Source: an uncultured Prevotella sp.
Lineage (GTDB): Bacteria > Bacteroidota > Bacteroidia > Bacteroidales > Bacteroidaceae
Length of the DNA stretch: 5,732 bases
Direction of reading: 5' to 3'
Assembly (NCBI GenBank): GCA_947304695.1
Contig: CAMZBS010000103.1
Location: forward strand, 1-5,732
Below, piece after piece: positions 1 through 5,732 of the stretch. The notes under the pieces are model-generated. The model was not told where the DNA came from. It saw nothing but the letters and a program-made list of their open reading frames with translations, and ran no database searches. The position numbers and the translations under genes were made by a program. Each line of letters starts with the position of its first letter. Positions within the stretch are counted from its first letter, which is position 1.

Positions 1-1254
1 CAGCAGTCGCTTGTAGTCCTTTTCCTTCAGGTCTGCCAGTTTTTCGCGCACCATACGGAAATTCTCCAGGAAAATTTTCTTGCGTACCTCGTTCTTCGAA
101 GTAATATCGGCTTCGCAAAGCGCCATCAAGTCGTCAATGTCGTCACCGGCATCGTTCAGCAGACGGCGCACGGCACTGTCGGTAACTTCCTCGTCGGCAA
201 TCACAATGGGACGCATGTGCAGGTCTACCAGTTTTTGCACATAGCGCATCTCCTGCCCCATCGGCAACTTCAACCTACGGAAAATCTGCGCAACCATCTT
301 GCCACCCACAAAGTTGTGATTATGGAACGTCCAGCCGATGGCTGCGTCCCACCGCTTGGTCTTGGTCTTGCCAATATCGTGGAGCAAAGCCGCCCAGCGC
401 AGCCACAGCGAAGCCTCGGGATTGCGCGTCACCACATTCTCAAGCACTTCCAGCGTGTGATAGAAGTTGTTCTTATGGGCACGCCCGTTTTTCTGTTCCA
501 CAATGTCGAGTGCTGCCAGTTCGGGCAGGATGATATTGAGCAGTCCGGAACGCTGTAGGTCTACAAAGCCCTTGCTGGGATGGGGTGCAAGCATGATTTT
601 GTTCAGTTCCACCTCAATGCGCTCACCACTTACTATCTTGATGCGGTCGGCCATGTGCTCCAGGGCCGTGAAGGTCTCGTCCTCAATCTGGAAGTTCAGT
701 TGGGTGGCAAAGCGTATGCACCGCATCATGCGCAGCGGGTCGTCACTGAAAGTGATGCCAGGTTCAAGTGGTGTGGCAATGATACCGTCCTCTAGGTCGG
801 CCAGTCCGTTGAAAGGGTCGACCAGCTCACCGAAACGATTGCCGTTCAGACAGATGGCCATAGCATTGATGGTAAAGTCACGGCGGTTCTGGTCGTCTTC
901 CAACGTACCGTCTTCCACGATGGGCTTGCGGGAGTCATGACTGTAGCTTTCCTTCCTCGCACCCACAAATTCCACCTCCGTTTCACCATATTTCACCTGT
1001 GCCGTGCCGAAATTCCTGAACACCGACAGATGGGCCTTTGAGCCCAGCGTCTGTTTCAGTTCCTTGGCCACCTCGATGCCACTGCCCACAACCACCACGT
1101 CGATATCGGCAGAAGGACGCTCCAAGAAGATGTCACGCACATAGCCGCCAACCACGTAGCATTCCATGCCCAAGCGATCGGCAGCCTCACTTATCTGGTG
1201 AAAAATCTTCTGGTCGAGAATCTCGGCAAGTTCTTCATCGGAATATAATTTCAT
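1..1254 (-). CDS. cca: CCA tRNA nucleotidyltransferase / poly(A) polymerase family protein with HD domain (3' end outside window)
   Basis: This is a class II nucleotidyltransferase that most likely builds or repairs the 3' CCA end of tRNAs in the cytoplasm. The open frame gives 418 codons from ATG 1254-1252 to the window edge without a stop. Visible in order are a head-domain loop GGYVRD (residues 36-41), the metal-binding pair D50 and D52 (sequence ADID), the nucleotide-binding RRDFT segment (124-128), a DDPLRMMR motif (171-178) of the RNA-binding region, and an HD phosphohydrolase domain with H266 and the HDIGK motif at 292-296. From memory, Bacteroidetes members run to roughly 470-500 residues, so a modest C-terminal piece is missing at the edge. 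The start is chosen because it precedes the head domain by a normal distance and lies about 20 bases downstream of a TAACTTTG promoter element. The alternative is a poly(A) polymerase (pcnB type), which shares the same head; the HD domain favours the CCA-enzyme/multifunctional type. Family assignment is firm, exact specificity less so. Confidence 0.92.
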   Translation of the reverse strand, partial: MKLYSDEELAEILDQKIFHQISEAADRLGMECYVVGGYVRDIFLERPSADIDVVVVGSGIEVAKELKQTLGSKAHLSVFRNFGTAQVKYGETEVEFVGARKESYSHDSRKPIVEDGTLEDDQNRRDFTINAMAICLNGNRFGELVDPFNGLADLEDGIIATPLEPGITFSDDPLRMMRCIRFATQLNFQIEDETFTALEHMADRIKIVSGERIEVELNKIMLAPHPSKGFVDLQRSGLLNIILPELAALDIVEQKNGRAHKNNFYHTLEVLENVVTRNPEASLWLRWAALLHDIGKTKTKRWDAAIGWTFHNHNFVGGKMVAQIFRRLKLPMGQEMRYVQKLVDLHMRPIVIADEEVTDSAVRRLLNDAGDDIDDLMALCEADITSKNEVRKKIFLENFRMVREKLADLKEKDYKRLL

Positions 1255-1276
1255 TGCCTCAAATAAATTTTGTCTG

Positions 1277-1284
1277 CAAAGTTA
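1277..1284 (-). promoter_or_regulatory. -7 promoter element of the cca-family gene
   Basis: On the minus strand these bases read TAACTTTG followed by C, matching the Bacteroidetes -7 consensus TAnnTTTGY. Transcription would begin near 1268-1272, leaving a leader of about 15 bases before the ATG at 1254. I see no convincing TTTG -33 element at the expected distance, so the call rests on the -7 match and its position. A GAGG lies only two bases from the ATG, too close to be a normal Shine-Dalgarno site. Confidence 0.6.
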
Positions 1285-1327
1285 CTAAAAACTTAACATT
1301 TTATGCTGATATGTTAAGAGTTTTTAG

Positions 1328-1335
1328 TAACTTTG
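1328..1335 (+). promoter_or_regulatory. -7 promoter element of the PAP2 gene
   Basis: The bases TAACTTTG followed by C match the Bacteroidetes -7 consensus TAnnTTTGY. The predicted transcript start near 1340-1344 leaves about 27 bases of leader before the ATG at 1369. The -33 region is weak. The element overlaps the in-frame TTG at 1333, which argues against that TTG being the translation start. Confidence 0.6.
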
Positions 1336-1368
1336 CAGCAAAATCAACGTTATCACATCATTAAGACT

Positions 1369-3189
1369 ATGAAAAGATTTCTTTTGCTCATCGCCATGGG
1401 CTTGCTGGCAACAGTGAACACTGCTGCCAAGAGCTATCTGGACATGGAACCATTGAAACTGGAAGTTCCCGAAATGAAGGCCGAACTGACAGGAGCGATT
1501 CACCAGCCTCTCACCTATTATGAAAAGACAAGTATGGCCGTTCCGACTCCTGAACCGAAGATGGACTTAGACTTCTTCAAGCAGAAGACCAACGACGGCG
1601 TGAAGGAATATAAGTTCATGGACGACATGACCTTTGTGGGCATACCCCTGTTCCTTGCAGGCATTGCCATCAAGGGCGAAAAGGCTAACTTTCGCCAGGA
1701 CTATAAGAACACACACGCCAATACCCGACTGATTAGTAATTTCAAAACGGGCATTGACGACTACACGCAGTTCTTTGGCCCTGTGATGACAGTGGGCCTG
1801 AAACTGGGTGGTGTGGAAGGCCGCAGCGACTGGCCCCGACTCATGGCCAGTTCACTCATGTCGTACGCCATCATGGCCGGATTTGTCAACGGCATCAAAT
1901 ACACAGCCAAGGAAATGCGTCCCGACGGCTCTTCGGCCAACTCTTGGCCTTCGGGCCACACGGCCACCTCGTTCGTAGGCGCCTCTATCCTGCACAAGGA
2001 GTATGGTCTTACCCGCTCACCCTGGTACTCGGTGGCAGGTTATGGCGTGGCCACGGCAACGGGCATCATGCGTATCCTGAACAACCGCCACTGGATCAGC
2101 GATGTAATGTCGGGTGCAGGCATCGGTATTCTCTCCACCGAGCTGGGCTATGGCCTGTGCGACCTCATGTTCAAGAAGAAGGGACTGCTGCGCAACGACC
2201 TGGAAGGTTTCAGCGACAATCCCTCATTCTTCAGCATCTCCATGGGCTTGGGCTTCGGTATGAAGGACATTGAGTTCAATGTGGATGACTATGAATATGA
2301 AGAAGACGGCAGCGCCAACAGTGATCCCATTAAGATTGACTTCCACACGGCTTCGGTCGTGGATATTGAAGGTGCCTATTTCTTTAATAAATATGTGGGT
2401 GTCGGTGGACGACTGCGTGTACGTGCTATGACAGCCAAGTCGTGGAGCGACTTCGTGCAAGATGCCTACGATGATGCCCAGACCATTCAGACTATTGTTG
2501 CTTTACGTCGTTTCTATGACTTGAATCCCAATATGGATAGTCCGACATGGGATCCCTCAACCGCCGTTAGTATGCCAAAGGCAGAGGTTGACGCTTTGAA
2601 CAACACCATTAGTGAGCATGAGGTGACCATTGAAAGTGACCACCTGACAGAATTCTTTGGCAGTGTGGGTCTCTATTTCAACCTCCCCCTCAGCAGACGC
2701 TTTGCACTGGGCAGCAAGCTTCTGATTGGCCGTTCGATGACCCAGGAACTGGACATCAATTCAAGGATGAAAGGCACGATGGCAGACCTCAATTACACCA
2801 TGCAGATTGACAACGGCGTGGTAAACGATGCAAAAACGAGGATTACCAGCATAACCGAAATGAAAAATGCCGACGGCGAACCCATGACGTATGACACAGA
2901 ATGGGACTATCTGACCATGGGTGGCAACAACTCGACCACTGTTGGTACGGGTCTTTCGCTCACATACAAGTACAAGTCAAACTTTGCATGGAAAGTGTTC
3001 GTTGACTATGATTATTCCGAGAAAAAATACACGTTGACCTACGACCCACTTCGCTACTTGAAGGTGTCAATGCCCAATGCCGTGAAATTCTTGGAAGCTT
3101 ACAATGTGAATCTTGATCCGTCAAAATATCTGAAGAAAAGAAAGAACAATTTCTTCACCATCGGAGGTTCGTTTGCTGTAACTTTCTAA
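1369..3189 (+). CDS. Secreted PAP2-family phosphatase with a C-terminal outer-membrane beta-barrel-like domain
   Basis: This is a probable phosphatase acting on a lipid phosphate or diphosphate in the cell envelope. The 606-residue product starts with a signal peptide (residues 1-20, KR then a hydrophobic core, cleavage probably after TAA). All three PAP2 signature motifs are present: K177-x6-R184-P185; PSGH at 194-197; and R235-x5-H241-x3-D245, with MR in place of the usual SR before the last motif. H197 and H241 are the expected catalytic histidines. From about residue 285 the protein changes character to alternating polar/aromatic stretches rich in G, Y and F, with an acidic loop near 305-313, and it ends in GGSFAVTF. 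The terminal phenylalanine and strand pattern are typical of outer-membrane barrels. The substrate is unknown; a lipid A or undecaprenyl phosphate phosphatase role is possible from family knowledge but not shown here. ATG 1369 is preferred over TTG 1333 because it opens the signal peptide and lies downstream of the promoter. The next gene follows after 3 bases. Confidence 0.88.
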   Translation: MKRFLLLIAMGLLATVNTAAKSYLDMEPLKLEVPEMKAELTGAIHQPLTYYEKTSMAVPTPEPKMDLDFFKQKTNDGVKEYKFMDDMTFVGIPLFLAGIAIKGEKANFRQDYKNTHANTRLISNFKTGIDDYTQFFGPVMTVGLKLGGVEGRSDWPRLMASSLMSYAIMAGFVNGIKYTAKEMRPDGSSANSWPSGHTATSFVGASILHKEYGLTRSPWYSVAGYGVATATGIMRILNNRHWISDVMSGAGIGILSTELGYGLCDLMFKKKGLLRNDLEGFSDNPSFFSISMGLGFGMKDIEFNVDDYEYEEDGSANSDPIKIDFHTASVVDIEGAYFFNKYVGVGGRLRVRAMTAKSWSDFVQDAYDDAQTIQTIVALRRFYDLNPNMDSPTWDPSTAVSMPKAEVDALNNTISEHEVTIESDHLTEFFGSVGLYFNLPLSRRFALGSKLLIGRSMTQELDINSRMKGTMADLNYTMQIDNGVVNDAKTRITSITEMKNADGEPMTYDTEWDYLTMGGNNSTTVGTGLSLTYKYKSNFAWKVFVDYDYSEKKYTLTYDPLRYLKVSMPNAVKFLEAYNVNLDPSKYLKKRKNNFFTIGGSFAVTF

Positions 3190-3192
3190 GTC

Positions 3193-3567
3193 ATGACAAT
3201 GAAGAGCATGAAAAAGACGTGCTGGCTGATGGCCATTGCAGCTATTATCCTGTCCTGCGGAGGTAACTCGCGCAGGGCAGAGATTGATGCCCGCAAGGCT
3301 GCCTTGAAGCACAAACAGGATTCCACCCTGCTCGCCACCCAGCAGGAACTGGCCTGGGTAGACAGCACGCTGGAAGCCGTGAAAAAAGAGTGTGCCGCCA
3401 AGGAAGCACTGGTCAACCAGCACAAAGCCGAGCTGAAGGCTACAGGCCAGGAACTGACCGAACTAACCCTGCTGCGCATGCGCCGCGACTCGTTGCAAGT
3501 GAAATGGGACATGCTGGGCGCGAAGATAAAATACATACTCCAGAAACAGAAAGACATGCCCCAATAA
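3193..3567 (+). CDS. Small coiled-coil lipoprotein of unknown function
   Basis: I do not recognise the family. The 124-residue product begins with a basic stretch (MKSMKK) and a hydrophobic segment, ending in a lipobox-like IILSC with Cys22 as the likely lipidated residue, followed by GGN. The rest (about 27-120) is highly charged, rich in K, E, Q, A and L, and has no proline until near the end, so it should form one long helix or coiled coil. It lies 3 bases after the PAP2 stop with no promoter between them, implying co-transcription and perhaps a shared envelope role. Three in-frame starts are possible (3193, 3199, 3208); 3199 or 3208 would give a more usual lipoprotein signal length, but the mature protein is unchanged. 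It is a periplasm- or outer-membrane-anchored protein by inference. Confidence 0.75.
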   Translation: MTMKSMKKTCWLMAIAAIILSCGGNSRRAEIDARKAALKHKQDSTLLATQQELAWVDSTLEAVKKECAAKEALVNQHKAELKATGQELTELTLLRMRRDSLQVKWDMLGAKIKYILQKQKDMPQ

Positions 3568-3598
3568 GCCTCACTTGACAATGAAAAGTTCAAATTAA

Positions 3599-3630
3599 TT
3601 TGGCTCTTCACGTAGTTTTTCGTAATTTTG
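3599..3630 (+). promoter_or_regulatory. Bacteroidetes-type promoter of the DUF1599 operon
   Basis: TTTG at 3599-3602 and TAATTTTG at 3623-3630 (followed by C) are separated by 20 bases, matching both elements and the spacing of the Bacteroidetes housekeeping consensus (TTTG, about 19-21 bases, TAnnTTTG). The ATG of the next gene begins only 8 bases after the -7 element, so the transcript start is expected at or within a few bases of the start codon. This promoter would drive the DUF1599, DoxX-like and tpiA genes. Confidence 0.75.
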
Positions 3631-3638
3631 CACCCAAT

Positions 3639-4184
3639 ATGGATAAGTTCGAAAAGACAAATGCCCAGTTTGAGACCGCCATTGGCGAGTGTCGTGAGCT
3701 TTTCAGCAAGAAGCTGCACGACTACGGAGCCTCATGGCGCATCCTGCGTCCCTCATCGCTCACCGACCAGCTCTTCATCAAAGCCAAGCGCATACGCCAG
3801 CTTGAGATCACAGGGCTTTCGCTTGTGGGCGAAGGCATCAGGCCAGAGTTCATCGGACTCATCAACTACGGAATCGTGGGTCTCATCCAGTTGGAGAAAG
3901 GCTTTGCCGACACGGTGGACATCACCCCCGACGAGGCCATGAACCTCTACGACCAGCACGCCCGTGAGGCACTGGAACTGATGAAACGCAAGAACCACGA
4001 CTACGACGAGGCATGGCGTGGCATGCGCGTGAGCAGCTATACCGACCTGATACTGACCAAGATAGTGCGTGTGAAGGAAATGGAAGACCTGGCTGGAAAC
4101 ACGCTGGTGAGCGAAGGTATTGACGCCAACTATATGGACATCATCAACTACGCGGTGTTCGGGCTAATCAAACTGACCGAGTGA
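3639..4184 (+). CDS. DUF1599 protein (tandem duplicated domain)
   Basis: This 181-residue soluble protein has no established function. I recognise it as DUF1599, a family later linked by name to nucleotide modification (from memory). It consists of two copies of one domain, about 20-86 and 113-181, joined by a short linker. Conserved in both copies are K-x-x-HDY (H27/H120), WR (33-34/126-127), R37/R130, SS-x-TD (39-43/132-136), K48/K141, R51/R144, E56/E149, LV-x-EGI (62-67/156-161), INY (75-77/169-171) and GLI (81-83/175-177). The conserved H, D, W, R, K and E residues suggest a ligand-binding or catalytic site in each copy. ATG 3639 is chosen over the in-frame TTG at 3600 because that TTG lies inside the -33 promoter element. 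The stop overlaps the next start (GTGA, 4181-4184), which implies translational coupling. Confidence 0.88.
   Translation: MDKFEKTNAQFETAIGECRELFSKKLHDYGASWRILRPSSLTDQLFIKAKRIRQLEITGLSLVGEGIRPEFIGLINYGIVGLIQLEKGFADTVDITPDEAMNLYDQHAREALELMKRKNHDYDEAWRGMRVSSYTDLILTKIVRVKEMEDLAGNTLVSEGIDANYMDIINYAVFGLIKLTE
3696..4181 (+). repeat. Internal tandem duplication within the DUF1599 gene
   Basis: The protein segments encoded by 3696-3896 and 3975-4181 align end to end with an offset of 93 residues in the first half and 94 in the second, so only one single-residue gap is needed. Roughly 30 positions are identical. The duplication shows at protein level and much less in DNA, which points to an old event. 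A linker of about 26 residues, including [11 protein letters not shown], separates the copies. Confidence 0.8.
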
Positions 4185-5732
4185 AGAAAATCGCTGTCAA
4201 CATAGCCCGTCTGCTGTTGGCCGTGGTGTTCATAGGCTCCGGCTTCGTAAAGGCTGTTGACCCAATGGGCACTGCCTACAAGATAGGCGACTACCTGGAA
4301 GCCCTGGGCATGGGCGGTCTGCTGCCAGAGTTAGTAACGGTGAGCCTGTCGGTCATTCTGGCTGCCATCGAGTTCTCGCTGGGTGTCTTCATGCTGTTTG
4401 CCATCCGCAGGCGATTCACTTCGCGTGCCATGTTGGTGTTCATGGCAGTCATGACTCCCCTGACGCTCTGGCTGGCACTGGCCAACCCCATCAGCGACTG
4501 CGGCTGTTTCGGCGATGCCATCGTGCTGACCAACTGGCAGACGTTCTGGAAGAACGCAGTGCTGCTCCTTGCGGCAGCCTTGGTGGCCTGGCGGCCCATG
4601 GAAATGTTCCGCTTCGTGAGCAAGACGAACCAATGGATAGTGACCAACTACACGGGCCTGTTCATTCTGGCTGTCTCTATATGGTGCCTCTACGACCTGC
4701 CGCTGTTCGACTTCCGCCCTTACCACATAGGGGCCAACATAAAAGAAGGTATGGAGATACCTGAGGGTGCCGAGCAACCCGCATTTGAAACCACTTTCAT
4801 CCTACAGAAAGACGGTAGGCAGCAGGAGTTCACGATAGACAACTATCCTGACTCCACGTGGACGTTCGTCGACTCGAAGACCGTGCAGATCAAGGCAGGC
4901 TACGTGCCGCCCATACACGACTTCAGCATCACCACCGCCGACGGCGACGACATTACCGACCAAGTGCTCGACAACCCCGGCTACACGTTCCTGCTCGTGG
5001 CACCCCACTTAGAGACTGCCGACGACTCGCGACTGGACTTGCTCAACGAGCTCTACGAGTATGCCAAGGAGCACGGATATCCTTTCTACGGGCTGACAGC
5101 CAGCAACGAGACAGCCATCGACCGCTGGCGCGACATGACAGGAGCCGATTATGAGTTCTGCCAGACCGACGAGACCACGCTGAAGACCATCATCCGCAGC
5201 AATCCCGGACTGGTACTCATCAAGGAGGCCACCGTCATCCGCAAATGGAGTCACAACAACCTGCCGCAGATAGAGGAGGACATGACCGCCCTTCCGCTGG
5301 AGGAGTGCGAGACAGGCCAGCTGCCCGAAGACTCCGTACCCCGCAAGATTGCCATCCTGCTCATGTGGTTCGTACTGCCACTGATGGCACTCACCATTGC
5401 CGACCGCACCTGGATGTGGACCAAATATTTTTTAAACCATCAACATAAAGTAAAAAACAACATGAGAAAGAAAATTGTAGCAGGCAACTGGAAGATGAAC
5501 ATGAACCTGCAAGACGGACTGGCTCTGGCCAAGGAACTCAACGACACACTCACCGCAGAGAAGCCTAACTGCGACGTTATCATCTGCACACCGTTCATTC
5601 ATCTGGCAAGTGCAGCACAGCTGCTCGACCAGGACGTTGTTGCCCTGGGTGCCGAGAACTGTGCCGACAAGGAGAAGGGTGCCTTCACCGGCGAGGTAAG
5701 CGCTGAGATGGTGACGAGCACAGGTGCTCGCT
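4181..5732 (+). CDS. DoxX/MauE-like membrane protein (BT_3928 type), frame continuing without a stop into tpiA
   Basis: The membrane-protein part is 427 codons (4181-5461). It starts at a GTG overlapping the upstream stop by 4 bases; no ATG occurs before residue 29, and the GTG gives the full first membrane helix. Hydrophobic segments lie at about 4-23, 51-75, 83-101, 122-137, 153-170 and 389-409. A DCGCFGD motif (C107, C109) between helices 3 and 4 resembles the cysteine motif of MauE/DoxX-type redox membrane proteins. Residues about 268-360 look thioredoxin-like in order of elements (FLLVAP, helix, [24 protein letters not shown]) but carry no CxxC. The physiological role is not established; electron transfer or disulfide handling is an inference. 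The frame has no stop: it passes through 5423-5461 and enters tpiA at 5462 in phase, remaining open to the window edge. Whether one fused protein or two are made cannot be told from sequence. I recall this gene just upstream of tpiA in other Bacteroidales. Confidence 0.8.
   Translation, partial: MKKIAVNIARLLLAVVFIGSGFVKAVDPMGTAYKIGDYLEALGMGGLLPELVTVSLSVILAAIEFSLGVFMLFAIRRRFTSRAMLVFMAVMTPLTLWLALANPISDCGCFGDAIVLTNWQTFWKNAVLLLAAALVAWRPMEMFRFVSKTNQWIVTNYTGLFILAVSIWCLYDLPLFDFRPYHIGANIKEGMEIPEGAEQPAFETTFILQKDGRQQEFTIDNYPDSTWTFVDSKTVQIKAGYVPPIHDFSITTADGDDITDQVLDNPGYTFLLVAPHLETADDSRLDLLNELYEYAKEHGYPFYGLTASNETAIDRWRDMTGADYEFCQTDETTLKTIIRSNPGLVLIKEATVIRKWSHNNLPQIEEDMTALPLEECETGQLPEDSVPRKIAILLMWFVLPLMALTIADRTWMWTKYFLNHQHKVKNNMRKKIVAGNWKMNMNLQDGLALAKELNDTLTAEKPNCDVIICTPFIHLASAAQLLDQDVVALGAENCADKEKGAFTGEVSAEMVTSTGAR
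5428..5437 (+). other. Overlapping in-phase -1 slippery heptamers at the gene junction
   Basis: In the frame starting at 4181 the codons are TAT TTT TTA AAC. This contains T TTT TTA (5428-5434) and T TTA AAC (5431-5437), both in the X XXY YYZ phase used by known -1 frameshift sites. A slip leads to KPST or NPST and the stop TAA at 5446-5448. No downstream hairpin is obvious; the following 30 bases are A-rich and look unstructured, which lowers the odds of efficient shifting. Confidence 0.35.
5462..5732 (+). CDS. tpiA: Triosephosphate isomerase (N-terminal 90 residues; 3' end outside window)
   Basis: This enzyme interconverts dihydroxyacetone phosphate and glyceraldehyde 3-phosphate in glycolysis, in the cytoplasm, normally as a dimer. 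The visible part starts [13 protein letters not shown], where N10 and K12 in the AGNWKMN motif are the classic substrate-binding and catalytic residues of strand 1. It continues with the CTPF strand and GAENC (67-71), then [12 protein letters not shown], all diagnostic. The catalytic His, Glu and loop 6 lie beyond the edge; the family is about 250 residues. ATG 5462 is the natural start because [11 protein letters not shown] aligns with the normal N-terminus of the enzyme and the preceding stretch is AT-rich like an intergenic leader (A-rich GTAAAAAACAAC just before ATG). The odd point is that the upstream membrane-protein frame enters this ATG in phase with no stop. Confidence 0.95.
   Translation, partial: MRKKIVAGNWKMNMNLQDGLALAKELNDTLTAEKPNCDVIICTPFIHLASAAQLLDQDVVALGAENCADKEKGAFTGEVSAEMVTSTGAR

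Larger units (their letters stand above)
1274..1338. repeat. Inverted repeat spanning the divergent promoter region
   Basis: The left arm (1274-1299) and the right arm (1311-1338) are reverse complements, separated by an 11-base centre (1300-1310). The outer 20 bases of each arm match without mismatch; the inner part matches after a two-base indel (CTTAACAT against CTCTTAACAT). Similarity continues outward on both sides as CAGACAAAAT against CAGCAAAAT. Each arm carries one outward-facing TAACTTTG element, so the repeat amounts to the same promoter present twice in opposite orientation. It could also serve as a symmetric protein-binding site. The repeat is read directly from the sequence; its function is inferred. 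Confidence 0.85.

Noticed and set aside
217..940. Plus-strand open frames at 217-558, 467-940 and 580-795
   Set aside because: They lie antisense to the well-supported cca-family gene, show no recognisable motifs, and have the mixed composition expected of shadow frames.
1333..1368. TTG 1333 as start of the PAP2 gene
   Set aside because: It lies inside the TAACTTTG -7 element and would put 12 polar residues ahead of a clear signal peptide that begins at ATG 1369.
3568..3598. Rho-independent terminator after the lipoprotein gene
   Set aside because: I could find no GC-rich stem followed by a T run in this short gap.
3600..3638. TTG 3600 as start of the DUF1599 gene
   Set aside because: It overlaps the TTTG -33 promoter element, so it would be upstream of the predicted transcript start; ATG 3639 fits the domain start.
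3186..3719. Minus-strand frame of 177 residues antisense to the lipoprotein gene
   Set aside because: It covers the promoter and parts of two plus-strand genes, has no family features, and is serine/alanine-rich as expected from the reverse of a charged coiled-coil gene.
4291..5254. Minus-strand frames within the DoxX-like gene (4291-4647, 4331-4777, 4802-5008, 5009-5254)
   Set aside because: They are antisense to a coding frame with coherent membrane helices and a CGC motif; none shows start signals or motifs of its own.
5245..5448. Plus-strand frame of 67 residues at 5245-5448 as a separate gene
   Set aside because: Its sequence is arginine-rich noise over the DoxX-like gene. Only its last few codons matter, as the landing frame and stop for a possible -1 slip.

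Overview
The window looks like chromosomal DNA of a Bacteroidales bacterium, most likely a Prevotella-type organism (an inference). The support is Bacteroidetes-style promoter elements (TAnnTTTG with an upstream TTTG), little sign of Shine-Dalgarno sites, a short lipoprotein with a Bacteroidetes-style signal, and the gene order DUF1599 - BT_3928-like membrane protein - tpiA, which I recall from other Bacteroidales. It is mostly ordinary core genome, densely packed, with no mobile element, CRISPR array or RNA gene visible.

Layout. 1-1254 (minus strand) is most of a CCA-adding enzyme / poly(A) polymerase family gene with an HD domain; its 3' end lies outside the window. 1255-1368 is a divergent promoter region built as a near-perfect inverted repeat, each arm carrying a TAACTTTG -7 element facing outward. 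1369-3189 (plus) encodes a secreted PAP2-family phosphatase followed by a probable outer-membrane beta-barrel. Three bases later, 3193-3567 encodes a small coiled-coil lipoprotein, probably in the same transcript. 3568-3638 holds a strong promoter match placed so close to the next ATG that the mRNA would be leaderless or nearly so. 3639-4184 encodes a DUF1599 protein made of two tandem copies of one domain. Its stop overlaps by 4 bases (GTGA) the start of a polytopic DoxX/MauE-like membrane protein with a thioredoxin-like region that lacks a CxxC motif. This is followed by tpiA (triosephosphate isomerase), cut by the right edge.

The most striking point is the last junction. The membrane-protein frame that opens at 4181 has no stop codon before tpiA. 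It runs in frame through an AT-rich spacer (5423-5461) into the tpiA ATG at 5462 and on to the window edge, so one continuous frame would join a membrane redox-type protein to a glycolytic enzyme. Within that spacer the codons TAT TTT TTA AAC contain two overlapping canonical -1 slippery heptamers, both in the correct phase. A -1 slip there ends at a TAA within a few codons and would release the membrane protein alone. Gene fusion, independent start at the tpiA ATG, programmed slippage, or a one-base indel in the T6 run are all possible; the sequence alone cannot choose between them.
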